A DNA stretch of 64,000 nucleotides from Bog-473 sp963755495 (GCA_963755495.1 CAVWJS010000006.1:248001-312000); one strand, 5' to 3'; shown: positions 20,730-30,997, counted from the stretch's first letter. Numbers and translations: made by a program. The notes: generated by a model from the letters alone, not told the origin.

Positions 20730-22374
20730 CTACCCGACCCAGACCTGCGTGGGCCAGATGACCCCGGCGTCGAACCCCAATGCCTTCGTGCCCTTCGGCG
20801 TGATGGGGTTGTTGAAGTTCTGCACGTTGGGGTTGGCCACCACGGCCCAGGTGGACCGGTCGCCGTACACGTAGGGGATGTCCTCACCCAGGTATTGGTT
20901 GACCTTTTGATACGCCTTGATCCGGACGGCCGGATCGCTCGTCGTGCGCGCCTCGACGAGGGCGGCCTGAATGCGGGGATCGGAATTACGGGCCATGTTG
21001 AGCGGAATGGGCCCGCTGGCTGTCGTGGTGCTCCACCATATGTAGTTGAGGTCCGGCACCACGGCGCCGAATTGGCGCCAGGTCACGGCCTGGTACTTGC
21101 CGGCCAATGCATCGTTGATCAGTGCGGCTTGCTCCTGTACGTTGATGGTGACCTTCATGCCCGCTTGACCCCACTCCTGCTGGAGGAACTGCGCCGCCCG
21201 CTCCGATCTGTGGATTGTTGGTGGCGATGAGCGTGAAGGCGACCGGTTGGCCCGTCTGCTGCTTGAACCTGCTTGACCAGCGTTCGCCGCACCCTTAGGG
21301 TCAGGCGCCGGGTAGGCCGTCTTGGTGTAGTACGGGCTGCCCGGGAGGAACAAACCGGACATCGGCGTGTTGATGCCGAGGTCGATGCTCTTTCGCATAG
21401 CGTTGGGCATTGCTGGCCTTGGCCATGGCGACGCGCAGCGTGTGGTTGTTGAATGGGGGCGCGGCGGTGTTGAGCATCACGCAGTTCACGTCTGGCTGAC
21501 CGAGAATGGATCCGCTGTTGTCCACGTAGGCCCAGTTCCTGTTGTGCCGGAACGAAGGGAGCGATTGCGGCCGTGTTTGTGTGCATGATGTCGATGGTGC
21601 CCGACTGCAGCGCGCTCGACCCGTGACGAAGGATCGATGATCGGCTTGAAGGTGATCGAACTCAGGTAGGGCAGGCCCTTGCGCCAGTAGTGCGGATTGG
21701 CCGTGGCGGTGAAGTGGCTGTTGGGGATCCACTCCTTGAAGATGAAAGGCCCCGTGCCGACCGGGTTCGTGGTGCCATTCTTGCTGTTGAGCATGGACGG
21801 TGCGGCAATGTAGCCGGTCTGGGCCTGGGCCAGGGAGTAGGGAAATGGCTCCCACGGCGCATTCATGGTGACGGCGACGGTGAGTGGCCCGGTGACCTGC
21901 ATGCTCGCCATATTTTGGAGCGCCGGGCCTGTGAGTACGGCGGCTTTCTGTCTTCTCCAGATTGAGTTGAAGCGCGGCGGCGTTCAGGGGAGTTCCGTCG
22001 TGGAACACGATGCCCGGTCGCAGGATGATCGTGTAGACGGTGAAGTCAGGATTGGAGGTGATCGATTGGGCCAGGTACGGCTCGACCTTGCCGGCGGCGG
22101 TGACGATGGCCAGGGGGTCGAAAACGGTGCGACCGTAGAGGAATCCACCCTCGTCCCAACGGGCCGTGGTGGGGTCGAATCCCCCCTCTTCGGTGTCGAT
22201 GCCGAACGTGAGGGAGCCCCCGCGCTTGGGCTTGGCCGTTGAGATGCCATTTCGCCCCGGGCCGTTGGTGAGCGCCGCTCCGACCCATTCGGACTCCGTG
22301 CCCATTACAGCCAAACCGGCCCCGAGAGCGATCCCTCCGGCGAGGAACGACCGCCGATCAAATGCGTGTGCCAT
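20730..22374 (-). CDS. Family-5 ABC transporter solute-binding protein, Tat-exported, frameshifted
   Basis: Extracytoplasmic binding protein of the peptide/nickel/opine type. The N-terminus FDRRSFLAGGIALGAGLAVMG is a twin-arginine signal. The mature part shows GGSLTFGIDTEEGGFDPTTA, FDPLAIVTAAGKVEPYLAQS, LRPGIVFHDGTPLNA (the family signature), VGTGPFIFKEW and a C-terminal YQKVNQYLGEDIPYVYGD. Frame changes occur near 21930, 21625, 21540, 21400 and 21270. No permease or ATPase of the same system is adjacent, so it is an orphan binding protein here. ATG 22374 is the start. Its stop is 10 bases from the convergent ABC-F stop. Confidence 0.87.
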
Positions 22375-22525
22375 GGCACAACCCCCCAGTTGTAGGCTTT
22401 CCTCAACCAACCCCAGCTGTAGTGTCAGGACGCAGGCGCAGGCTACCCCGCTCGAGTGGATTGCGGTTGTCGGGAGCTGGTGTGGCAACCTTGCCGGAAG
22501 CAACCGAACAGCGGAGGAGACAAGC

Positions 22526-23008
22526 ATGACGATCGCGACCGGCGACCCGATACCTGATGTGAAGGTGTTCACGTTCGGGGAGAGCGGACCGCAGGCCACC
22601 ACCTCGGGCGAATTGCTGGGCGCGGGCAAGGTCGTGCTCTTCGCCGTTCCCGGCGCCTTTACCCCGACCTGCTCGGATCACCACCTGCCGGGATTCGTCT
22701 TGCGGGCCGACGAGATCAAGGCGAAAGGCGTGGACACGATCGTCTGTATCTCGGTGAACGACCCCTTCGTCATGGGGGCGTGGGGCGACGATCAGAAGGT
22801 CGGGCAGTCGGTCCTCATGGTCTCCGACGGCAACGGGGAATTCACGGCCGCCATGGGCCTGGGCATGGACGGAAGCGGCGTCGGACTCGGCGCTCGCTCG
22901 CAGCGCTATGCCGCCATCATTGAGGACGGGATCGTGACGTGGCTCGGGGTGGAGCCGGGCCCAGGTCTGAGCGCCAGCTCGGCCGAAGAGGTGTTGGCCG
23001 CTCTTTGA
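22526..23008 (+). CDS. Peroxiredoxin, Prx5/glutaredoxin-dependent type
   Basis: A thiol peroxidase that reduces peroxides. The 160 residues are intact and show FAVPGAFTPTCSDHHLPGF, the Prx5 active site with the peroxidatic cysteine in PTCS, and then DTIVCISVNDPFVMGAWG with a possible second cysteine, and DGNGEFTAAMGLGMDG. The ATG at 22526 has a strong ribosome site, GGAGGAGA, 7 bases upstream. It is divergent from the binding-protein gene. There is no fused glutaredoxin domain, so reduction must come from a separate thioredoxin or mycoredoxin. Confidence 0.92.
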   Translation: MTIATGDPIPDVKVFTFGESGPQATTSGELLGAGKVVLFAVPGAFTPTCSDHHLPGFVLRADEIKAKGVDTIVCISVNDPFVMGAWGDDQKVGQSVLMVSDGNGEFTAAMGLGMDGSGVGLGARSQRYAAIIEDGIVTWLGVEPGPGLSASSAEEVLAAL

Positions 23009-23030
23009 TCAGCGGGGCGGAGCGCAACCC

Positions 23031-23360
23031 TTAGTCCGAGAATGCCGCGGGGACATGCGACTTGAGTGCCTGCTCGAACGCATCGGGATCGTCCGGGGTG
23101 ACGAACGGGATGATGTGGCCCCCCGACGGTGACGAAGAAGCCGATGGATTTCCGCGGGCGTTGCGGGTCGAAGTTGGCCCAATGGCGAAGGTCGCCCGAA
23201 CCCCAGATTCGCCCCTTTCCCCGCAGGGCGGTCATCGTGAAGCGCCTCACCGATTTGATGGAGGCGTACGGGATTCTCTTGGTGCCCCAGGGAAGTAGTA
23301 CCCCTTCACGAGTAGCTCGGTATCGGTGCACTCGATCCATCGGTCTTTGTATGCGCTCAT
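23031..23360 (-). CDS. Small PH-domain-like protein, frameshifted
   Basis: The segment FPWGTKRIPYASIKSVRRFTM followed by GKGRIWGSGDLRHWANFDPQRP and SIGFFVTVGG, then FVTPDDPDAFEQAL, is the pattern of short bacterial PH-like proteins of about 105 residues that begin with a 'YYFP.G.KRIPY' strand. Function is unknown in general. An extra base in a run of six C (near 23117) and another near 23295 disrupt the frame. With them corrected, ATG 23360 gives SAYKDRWIECTDTELLVKGY and the stop is TAA at 23031. It is convergent with the peroxiredoxin gene. Confidence 0.6.
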
Positions 23361-23428
23361 TGCAACATTGGACCACAGACACGACGCCTCCCGAAGGGCG
23401 CCCCGTTATCCCGACTCTCGTCGCGCGC

Positions 23429-24753
23429 TCAGTTGTCAACCGAAAGTTGCTGCGCCACGGCGGGGGATGCCGGAGACGTCTCAGTCGTACTGGTCGCCAC
23501 CGACGTGCCGGGGCCTGCCGACAAATCCGTACAGGTGCGCGCGTTCGTCCAATTCTGCAGGGCCTCGGCGGCCGCCGCGCCGGCCAGAGGTACCGGGAGC
23601 TCGCCCTCGATGAGCGCCGGGCGCCACGTGACATTGTCGATGTGGCGCCCGGCGGCGGTGATGACGAGGGAGCCGCTTTGATCGGTCGGCGCCGGAGTGT
23701 TGTAGAAGGCGAAGTTACCGAGCCCGTAGTCCACGTAGGCCGAACCGAGGTAGCCGCCTCCCAGCAACACGTGGGCATGGCTGCCGACAATGATGTCTGC
23801 TCCCGCCTGCACCAACAAGGTCGCCAGTGGTTCTTGCAGGGGTCGGGGCAGGCGTCGAGCTCGACGCCCCAGTGGAGAAAGACGACGACGGTGTCGTCAA
23901 CCTTGCGCGCCGCCTCCACGGCGGACACCAGGTCGGCCACGTCATAGGCGGAGGCCAGACCGGGCTGGGTCGCGGTGGCCGTCCAGCCGGACTGCAGATC
24001 GTCGTCGATGACCTGGGTGGCGGCGATGATCCCGATGTGCTCGCCGTCGATGGTCGTCTGGTAAGGGGTGAAGGCCTGCTGCCGCATTCTGCCCGATGCC
24101 GAGGACCGTGTAGTGGGCCTGGGCCCGGGCCGACAACGCCATCTGGAGGCCGGCGGGACCACAATCTTCGCCGTGGTTGTTGGCCTCGGTCGTCAGGGTT
24201 ACTCCGGCCGACTGCAAGGCGGTGATGGCGCTGGCGGGGGCGAAGAAGTCGTAGGACTTGGGTTGTGGATCAGGGCATGTGCCATTGGTGACCGCCGTCT
24301 CGAGGTTCACCATGCTGAGGTTGACGCCTGAGAGGAGTGACGGCACCCCGGTGCCGAGGGCGGTTGCAGGATCGGCGGCCAGGCGGTCACCCAGCGTGCT
24401 ACCGGAAGGGAAGTTGACGTCGCCGCCGAAGGCGATCGTGACGGGCTTCCCATCGCCCTCCCAGTCGGGATCAAGGCGGGGATTTGCCTTATGAGCAGCT
24501 GGAAGAGGGCGGAGCGCGTGATGCGCGGGAGAGGGGATCGCGCCATGCTCCATGTCCACGTCCGAAACCCAACCAGAGGCCGGCAGCGATCAGGGCCAGC
24601 AGAACCACCAACAAGATGCCGCGGTTCCGACGCGCACGTCGAGAAGCCAGGTCAGGGCCAGGATCGTTCGGCCCATTGGGGCCCTCAATGGTCCGCCGCA
24701 CCGCCGGCCCGTCTCACATCGGGCCGAGACAGAAGGTCGCTGCCATTCGTCAT
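23429..24753 (-). CDS. CapA-family (PGA_cap) metallophosphatase-like protein, frameshifted
   Basis: CapA-like proteins share a calcineurin-like fold and are linked to poly-gamma-glutamate or cell-envelope functions. An N-terminal membrane anchor (GILLVVLLALIAAGLWLGF) is followed by the characteristic motifs: TIAFGGDVNFPSGSTLGDRL, SMVNLETAVTNGTCPDPQPK, LTTEANNHGEDCG, VVVFLHWGVELDACP and IIVGSHAHVLLGGGYLG, which hold the usual metal-binding Asp, Asn and His residues. Frame changes are near 24700, 24530, 24090 and 23830. ATG 24753 follows a GAGGTTGCG site and best fits the N-terminus. The last 40 residues are serine/threonine-rich. Confidence 0.85.
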
Positions 24754-24907
24754 CGCAACCTCCTCTGGTAGACGCCTCCTTGGGGACCGGGCCAAAGCCT
24801 CGCGCAATGTCGGCCGTAGACCGCAGTCGAGGGGTCTTCGATGGTGCGCGGCCCGGGGGCCCGAACCTCGACGTAGTGTCGGGTAACGCATATCAGGGGA
24901 GAAGGCC

Positions 24908-25928
24908 ATGGCGATTGAACTGGCGCACCGTTTCGAGCAGATAAGCGCCAAGGCCTACGAACATCCGGCTGATCGAGCTGCCACGTCGGCGCTCCACTCC
25001 GTCCCTTTACTCGACAAGGTCATCAAGCGGTTGACCGACCTGGGGCATGAGCGCCGTCTACGCCAGATGGTGATGGGCAACGCGGTTCGGCTGGGCACCG
25101 ACCAGGTGCCTGACACATGGACTCGGTATGTCCAGTGCGCGTCGATTCTCGACCTTGCGACGGTGCCAGATCTCTACATGATCAACAATCCAACGGTGAA
25201 TGCCATGGCAATCGGGGCCAAGACGCCGATTGTGGTGGTCAATTCGTCATTGATCGGATCGTATTCGCCCGAAGAGATACAGACCGTTTTGGGCCATGAG
25301 CTCGGGCATGTGCTGTCGGAGCACAACTATTACTCGACGGCACTGTTGCTCCTTAAGCAATTCATGGAAGGAGCCCTCCCCAAGTCGCTTCTCCTCGGAC
25401 TCCCCATTCGCGGGTTGTACTTCGCGCTGCTCGAGTGGTCGCGGGCGGCCGAGCTGTCCTGCGATCGGGCGGCCGCGCTTGTGATGGGTGACCCCCTGGC
25501 GCCTTGCCGCGTGCTGATGCGCCTGGCCGGCGGGGCCGTGCCCGGAATGAGCCTCGAGTCCTTCCTCAAGCAATCGGCCGAATACGAGGACGAGGAGGAT
25601 CTGTTCTCGCGCCATACGCGTTTCTGGGCCGAACTCAGCCTCACGCATCCCATCGCCGTGCGACGGGTCAAGGAATTGACGCGAATGGGTGCAGTCCGGC
25701 GAGTACGACCGCATTCTGGCCGGCGACTACCCGAGGCGGGGGCAAGAGCCGCCGCCATCGGCCGAGTTCAACGCGGCAGTGGCTCACTACGGGGAGAGAT
25801 TCTCGAAGTTTCTCGACCGCACCGCTGGCAACGTGCAGGACCTCGGTAAGCAACTCGGCGGCTGGTTGAAGAGGTGGCAGACGGACGATGTCGGTGACGA
25901 CGGCGACGGTGGGAACGGCAGCAATTGA
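24908..25928 (+). CDS. M48-family zinc metallopeptidase, one frameshift
   Basis: A peptidase of the M48 (HtpX/Ste24-like) group. It shows the zinc site VLGHELGHVLSEHNYY with HExxH read as HELGH, and the third ligand glutamate in SRAAELSCDRAAALVMGD. In contrast to HtpX there are no obvious membrane helices around the active site; only the segment between the two motifs is mildly hydrophobic, so it may be soluble or peripheral. An indel near 25690 moves the last 75 residues, which contain SGEYDRILAGDYPRRG and a Gly/Asp-rich tail, into another frame. ATG 24908 follows GGGGAGAAGGCC, a good ribosome site. Confidence 0.87.
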
Positions 25929-26412
25929 TGCGCCCGCGGCAGCAGCCTTGAAGTCCCGGCACCTCTGCGCTCTTGTTTTCCTGTCGGCCATCCTTCTCTG
26001 CGGATGGTTCGGCACCGAGCCATCGGATGCGGCCACCCGCCCGGTCAAGTTGCCATTGATCGATTGGAACTGCACCTCGCCCGGTCGGGTAAAGCCGACT
26101 CGCATCGTGCTGGCGTGCGGCGATGGCAACGCAGTCGCGCAGAAACTGACCTGGTCGAAGTGGAACGCCACGTACGCCAGTGGCGCTGGAATCTTGCGGC
26201 AGAACAACTGCACTCCTGACTGTGCCGAGGGCACGTTTCACCTCTTTAGGGCCCGGTTCGTTCTCTCCGACACGGTGACCGCCGCCGGCCGACGCTACTT
26301 CACGAGCATAAAAGTCAGTTTTTTGGGGGCCGAGCCAGCCGGTCGGCGGACGGAAGTTTTGACCGACTGCGACGTGAACCCACCAGCGGCGTACATTCCG
26401 AGGTGCCCCTGA
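25888..26412 (+). CDS. Predicted secreted protein of unknown function
   Basis: I do not recognise this 174-residue protein. After about 20 residues it has a basic stretch and a hydrophobic segment (LCALVFLSAILLCGW) followed by a small-residue site, which reads as a signal peptide, and the mature part has paired cysteines (NNCTPDCAEG, DCDVNPP, IPRCP) that would suit a disulfide-linked extracellular domain. The listed ATG overlaps the end of the M48 gene by 41 bases; a later alternative start would still keep the signal segment. It may be co-transcribed with the protease. Confidence 0.6.
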   Translation: MSVTTATVGTAAIDAPAAAALKSRHLCALVFLSAILLCGWFGTEPSDAATRPVKLPLIDWNCTSPGRVKPTRIVLACGDGNAVAQKLTWSKWNATYASGAGILRQNNCTPDCAEGTFHLFRARFVLSDTVTAAGRRYFTSIKVSFLGAEPAGRRTEVLTDCDVNPPAAYIPRCP

Positions 26413-26475
26413 ACAGAGCCGGCCCCGCGGAAGATCACATTCGCATTGAGGTCTTCACGATGCGGGTGTATGCCG

Positions 26476-26967
26476 CTAGCGGATCGTCGAGCGCCACAGG
26501 CGCTTTCTCCGACGCCAGGTGTGTACCAACAGGTAGATGGCGAGGACGAGCCCCGAGTCGAGGTGCCACCGGTCGAATGGTACGGGTAGTGGAAGCTGTG
26601 TTGGTTGGCCCCGGTCCCAGTCAATGATCCCCGACACGAGCATGTTCACACCGATGAAAAACAGGAGAAGATCCGAGACGGCGAGCCGGGTTATTCGAGC
26701 GCCGAACGTCTGGGTCCGGACAAGCCGGGTTGCCATGCGGGCGATGGTCCGGCGTCGCTGGACGAGGTGGATGGCCACCAGTCCGACAAACACGAAGCCG
26801 ACGATGATGTGAGAGGTGTCACTCACGTGCAGAAGCTGCAGTGTGCCGAATGCCGCCGCGGCTGAGCACAGCAGACCAAGATGGACCACCCAACGGGACC
26901 GGGCACGCCACGTGGCCTGACGGTCGTTCGACTGCTCGAGTGATATCTCCGCCTGCGGCTCAGTCAC
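26476..26967 (-). CDS. Four-helix membrane protein, DUF4405/cytochrome b561-like
   Basis: A 163-residue membrane protein with four hydrophobic segments. Histidines sit at positions suited to haem ligation: VVHLGLL in helix 1, SHIIVG and AIHLVQRRR in helix 2, and WHLDSGLVLAIYLLVHTWRR in helix 4. This spacing resembles DUF4405 and other b-type cytochrome membrane anchors. No partner oxidoreductase is adjacent, so an electron donor or acceptor cannot be named. The start is GTG 26967. It is intact. Confidence 0.65.
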   Translation of the reverse strand: MTEPQAEISLEQSNDRQATWRARSRWVVHLGLLCSAAAAFGTLQLLHVSDTSHIIVGFVFVGLVAIHLVQRRRTIARMATRLVRTQTFGARITRLAVSDLLLFFIGVNMLVSGIIDWDRGQPTQLPLPVPFDRWHLDSGLVLAIYLLVHTWRRRKRLWRSTIR

Positions 26968-27077
26968 CGAAACTCACTACAGCTTCCCCTCTTCACGTAA
27001 CAATCGAAACGACTTAGACCATGAAGGCGTCCCGGCAACGCCTTTGCGGGACCGGACCGAGCCTCCCCCCGGGCGTC

Positions 27078-29669
27078 CTATTCCATCGGCCGCGTGGAGA
27101 GCCCCGTCGGGTCCCGTCCCGCCAGAACCCAGCCGACGATGGCTGCCACAACCGGCATGGCGATCACGATGAGGAACAGGTTGCTCCAGGGAATGTGGTC
27201 GATGATGTCCGACAGACCACCTTCCAGCGCGTTCGAGTGGAACCATCCGGCCAGCCCGACGTAGGCGGCCACCGTCCCGAGCAGCGCGCCGAGGAAGGCG
27301 AGGCCGCCGGCGGTGACCGCGGTCAGGGTGCGCCGGGTCCGAGAGCTCGCCCCGGTGGCGGTCAGGGTGCGCAGCTCGCCTGCCGTCTCGCTGCGGATGA
27401 GGCCGATGCTCATGGCGAGGATACCGAGGGCCAGCGCAATGGCGAAGATGGTGGCCCCATTCACGATCTCGGACGAGGTTGGAGCGTCGTTCTTCGATTC
27501 GGCGCTCAGGTCGTTGGTGGCCGCCAAGGCTTGGGCGTTCATGATCTGGGCCGAGGTGATCGGGGAGTGGGCTTGGAGGATCCAGCCATCGAGGCTGCTC
27601 AGGCTGGCCAGGTGGAGCCGACGCAACGCACTCTCGGTGATCACCGTGTTCGGTGCATCCGTGCCCGTGGGTAGTTGGCTCTCTTCCAACACTGCCGGGT
27701 GGGCGATACACGACCCGGGGGAGCAGTTGTTCGTGTTGCCGGGACCCGGGCCGCCACCACCCGCGCCGGGACCGAGACCGCCACCACCTGCGCCGGGGCC
27801 TACCAGTTGACCGCTGCCCTTGCCGCCTCCTCTCCCATAGGTCAGCTGCACGCCTGAGCCCGAGAGTCCCGGACGCGAGCTGAGGACGTCGACGGTGGAC
27901 GGAATGGACGATGGATTGATGCCGTAGGCCCGCAGCAGCGCCGGCGTCGCCACGTAGATCTGTCCGTCCCACTGCCGGCCCGTTCCACTCGGGTTCTGCA
28001 GGCCGACCGAGGGCGCTGGATTGTCCAGCTCCACGACGTCGGTGGCACCGACAGCAGAGGCGATGGCGTGCACGCCGGCTTCCTGGGATTCGATGTTCTG
28101 CCGCGTCGGCGCGCTGGGATTGGGGTTGTTGCCATTCTGGCCGTTGGGACTCCACACGGCGAGTTGGTTGGACGCAAGGTTCGGGCCGACGTAGTCGAAG
28201 TCGTTGCTGTAACGGGCGACAGCGACGGCGCAGATGACTACGGCGATGAGGACCCCGACGCTGATGGCCGAAAGGGCCGAACCGGACCGGGCCCGGTACC
28301 GCGAGAGATCACGCAGGGGCAACCGGACAGCGATCGGAGCTTTTCGCCCCGCCCGTGCCAGCAGGGCCAGGAAGAAGGGTGACACGAGGATGATCCCCAC
28401 GATCAGCGCGACGAAGCCCGGGATCAACCAGATCACACCGCTGCCTTCGGACCCCGCGCCCGAGAGTGAGAAGAAAACGAAGCCGATGACGAGCGCGACC
28501 ACGCCGGGAACGAACGAGCGGTGGATTTGGCGCGGCGGGGCCGGGCGACCGGCCAATGCGGCGACGACCGGGACGCGGGTGATGGCGCGGGCCGGATGGC
28601 CGGCGGCGAAGAAGGTAGCGACGACCGCCAGCACCATCGCCACCACGATCACTGTCCACGGCAGGGCGAACATGGGGATCAGGTGGTGCGCACTCTGCTC
28701 GTTGTGTGGCCGGTACGCGAGCCACGCCACCAGTCCCAGCCCGAAACCCGCCACGGCGCCCACGGCACCGACGATGACGCCGTTGGCCTCCAGCACGAGC
28801 CGGACGTTGCGATCCGTCGCCCCCATGGATTCGAGCATCCCGATGGCGCGCAGTCGACGCTGCGCCAGCACCGTGAATCCGCCAATCGAGACCAGCGCGA
28901 TCAGCAGCATGCCGACCGTCGCCAACGCCAGCACGATGGTCTCCGGATTGATCGCGTTGCCGTTGAGCGAGCCCGGCGTCGAGACGTTGGACCCGATGCG
29001 GGCGGCCTCCACGCCAGGTGCGTCGAAGAGGACGTCGATCGCCGTCGGGTGCGTGACCTGCCCCGGCGGAACCAGGGCGAACTCGTCGAGCAGGCTTTGG
29101 GGGTTCTGCACCATGCCGACCACTGTCTTGCCGCCTTGGGCGGACCATGTGTCGCCGACCCTGAGCCTGAACGCGGAGGCCAGCCCAGGCGTGAGGGCGA
29201 TCTCGTTGGAGCCGGTCGGGTAGTGCCCGGAGAGCAGCTGGAGCATCGGGCCTGCGTAGGGGCCGTGCGGATCCTGGGACCGAAGGTCGTAGGTCTGGGT
29301 GCTGCCGGGGACGGGGAATGACTCGTTCTCGATGACCTGGACCGTGCCGAAGCGGTGCTGCAGCGCGACAATCTGGGCGGCCGCCGAGTGCAGATCGGAC
29401 TGCTTCGCCGAGCTCGTGAAGGTCGCCAGATCGTCGGCCGTGCCGTAGCCGGCGTTTGCCGGAGGCGGGGTGTTGGTGGCGACCGTCGCGCCCACTACCA
29501 CCGCGGCCACGGCCACCACGATGAGGAGCAGGATGAGCAGCTGTTGGCGCCACTCGCGCTTGAAGAGGCGCCAGGCCCAGCGGACCATGGCCTGGCGAGC
29601 CGGGACACCGCCTGTTGTCGGTTCGGGGGCCGACCCGGTGACCGACCGCTCGAGGATGCCGACGCTCAC
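27078..29669 (-). CDS. FtsX-like ABC transporter permease
   Basis: An intact 863-residue permease of the MacB/FtsX type. Topology reads as one helix (LLILLLIVVAVAAVVVGA), a large extracytoplasmic MacB-like domain, a block of helices with the FtsX signature LRAIGMLESMGATDRNVRLV, then a second half with another extracytoplasmic domain and terminal helices. The second external loop is unusual: a glycine/proline stretch (about residues 620-650) of GPGAGGGGLGPG type before NNCSPGSC. It pairs with the ATPase upstream, with which it overlaps by four bases (GTGA at 29666-29669). Such systems move lipids, lipoproteins or peptides across the envelope, often in response to drugs. Confidence 0.9.
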   Translation of the reverse strand: MSVGILERSVTGSAPEPTTGGVPARQAMVRWAWRLFKREWRQQLLILLLIVVAVAAVVVGATVATNTPPPANAGYGTADDLATFTSSAKQSDLHSAAAQIVALQHRFGTVQVIENESFPVPGSTQTYDLRSQDPHGPYAGPMLQLLSGHYPTGSNEIALTPGLASAFRLRVGDTWSAQGGKTVVGMVQNPQSLLDEFALVPPGQVTHPTAIDVLFDAPGVEAARIGSNVSTPGSLNGNAINPETIVLALATVGMLLIALVSIGGFTVLAQRRLRAIGMLESMGATDRNVRLVLEANGVIVGAVGAVAGFGLGLVAWLAYRPHNEQSAHHLIPMFALPWTVIVVAMVLAVVATFFAAGHPARAITRVPVVAALAGRPAPPRQIHRSFVPGVVALVIGFVFFSLSGAGSEGSGVIWLIPGFVALIVGIILVSPFFLALLARAGRKAPIAVRLPLRDLSRYRARSGSALSAISVGVLIAVVICAVAVARYSNDFDYVGPNLASNQLAVWSPNGQNGNNPNPSAPTRQNIESQEAGVHAIASAVGATDVVELDNPAPSVGLQNPSGTGRQWDGQIYVATPALLRAYGINPSSIPSTVDVLSSRPGLSGSGVQLTYGRGGGKGSGQLVGPGAGGGGLGPGAGGGGPGPGNTNNCSPGSCIAHPAVLEESQLPTGTDAPNTVITESALRRLHLASLSSLDGWILQAHSPITSAQIMNAQALAATNDLSAESKNDAPTSSEIVNGATIFAIALALGILAMSIGLIRSETAGELRTLTATGASSRTRRTLTAVTAGGLAFLGALLGTVAAYVGLAGWFHSNALEGGLSDIIDHIPWSNLFLIVIAMPVVAAIVGWVLAGRDPTGLSTRPME

Positions 29670-30388
29670 CGTTTCGGGAGTTGGGCGAGGAATGCTTCTG
29701 GGTCTTCGACAGGGAGTGTCTGGTCGACCACCCTGCCGTCACGCAGAAAGACCACGCGGTCGGCCCACGAAGCGAGTTGGGCGTCGTGGGTCACGACGAC
29801 AGCGGCCATGCCGCCGCGGCAGGCCGCCAGGATCAGGCGCATGACAGCCTCTGCATTATTCGAGTCGAGCGCGCCCGAAGGTTCGTCGGCCAGGAGCAGC
29901 CGACGGTTGCCCACCACAGCGCGGGCAATGGCGACGCGCTGGCGCTCGCCACCTGAAAGCATGTCGGGGTAGTGCGATGCCCGGTCCTTGAGTCCGAAAG
30001 TCTCGAGCGACTCGAGTGCCGCCGACTGGGCCTTGCGGGCTGCGACGCCGTCGAGCTCGAGGGGAAGTGCCACATTTTCGACTGCGCTCAGCCCGGCGAG
30101 CAGGTTGTAGTCCTGAAAGACGTAGCCGACGGACTGTCTGCGGAGCTGTGCCTTGCCATTGCGCGAGAGCGACGACAGAGGCCGACCTTCGATGTAGACC
30201 TCACCGCTACTGGGAGCCTCGAGGCTGCCGGCGATGGTCAAAAGGGTGCTCTTGCCCGAGCCGCTGGCGCCCATGATCGCCACCAGGGACCCGGCGTCAA
30301 CCGACAGATCGATGCGCTGAAGAGCGTGCACCTCTGCGGCCCCTTCTCCGTAGACCTTGGAGACATCGCGTAGTTCGAGGTAACTCAT
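29666..30388 (-). CDS. ABC transporter ATP-binding protein (LolD/MacB type)
   Basis: The 240-residue ATPase partner of the FtsX-like permease. It contains Walker A GASGSGKSTLL, the Q-loop region YVFQDYNLL, the signature MLSGGERQRVAIAR, Walker B LLLADEPSGALDS and the switch histidine in VVTHDAQLASW. The sequence begins YLELRDVSKVYGEG, as in the LolD/MacB subfamily. It overlaps padR by ATGA at 30385 and the permease by four bases, so the three genes are one operon under PadR control. Confidence 0.94.
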   Translation of the reverse strand: MSYLELRDVSKVYGEGAAEVHALQRIDLSVDAGSLVAIMGASGSGKSTLLTIAGSLEAPSSGEVYIEGRPLSSLSRNGKAQLRRQSVGYVFQDYNLLAGLSAVENVALPLELDGVAARKAQSAALESLETFGLKDRASHYPDMLSGGERQRVAIARAVVGNRRLLLADEPSGALDSNNAEAVMRLILAACRGGMAAVVVTHDAQLASWADRVVFLRDGRVVDQTLPVEDPEAFLAQLPKR

Positions 30389-30975
30389 CTCTTCACTCCC
30401 ACGTTGCGCCGGGCCTTAGGGAGGGGGAACGGTGGGCGGACCGGTGCCCGGCCCTCCACCGCGGCTCTCTTCAGTCGGCCGTCAGCCGTGTCGAGCCACC
30501 GAATCAGAGAATCCAGGCGGAACAGCTCGGCGTCGACGACAAGAGCGAAGTTCAGATCGAAGCGGGCCTCGTCCTCCTTGAGGCGCGTCCACTGCTGCAT
30601 GAGCTCCACCAGATAGCGACGATGCACCTGCACCACCTCGTGCACATCGACGCCGGGGAGCTCGATCGCGACGAGCACCTTGATCACCAGCTCGTCGCGC
30701 GGCGGGGAGGAGAGGTCGGGCGGCGTGCGCAGCCACTCGGCCAGCGCGGCCGCACCTTCCTCAGTGATATGGAAGCCCTTCTGCGGTCCCTCGTCGGCGG
30801 TGGAATCATCCGCCTCGATGAGGCCGTCGCGCTCAAGCCGCTGGAGGGTGGTGTACACCTGCCCGACGTTCAGCGGCCACACCTCACCGGTCCGTGTCTC
30901 GAATTCCTGACGTAGCTGCAGCCCGTACTTGGGGCCTTCGCTCAGGAGGGCCAACAGGGCGTGCCGGACGCTCAC
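30385..30975 (-). CDS. PadR-family transcriptional regulator
   Basis: A winged-helix regulator of about 196 residues. The N-terminal domain reads RHALLALLSEGPKYGLQLRQEFE and NVGQVYTTLQRLERDGLIE, the PadR DNA-binding signature, followed by a helical Vir-like C-terminal dimerisation region. I prefer GTG 30975 over the TTG at 30984 because PadR proteins usually begin SVRHALL and because the GTG is better spaced from the operator. It leads the ABC transporter operon and probably represses itself and the transporter until a toxic ligand binds. A near-perfect palindrome lies 23 bases upstream of the start. Confidence 0.92.
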   Translation of the reverse strand: MSVRHALLALLSEGPKYGLQLRQEFETRTGEVWPLNVGQVYTTLQRLERDGLIEADDSTADEGPQKGFHITEEGAAALAEWLRTPPDLSSPPRDELVIKVLVAIELPGVDVHEVVQVHRRYLVELMQQWTRLKEDEARFDLNFALVVDAELFRLDSLIRWLDTADGRLKRAAVEGRAPVRPPFPLPKARRNVGVKR

Positions 30976-30997
30976 GACGACCAACCCAGGGTTGTTG

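Noticed and set aside
28309..29742. Second minus-strand open frame inside the ABC permease
   Set aside because: The permease frame has clear FtsX motifs and helices; this frame is arginine/alanine-rich noise.
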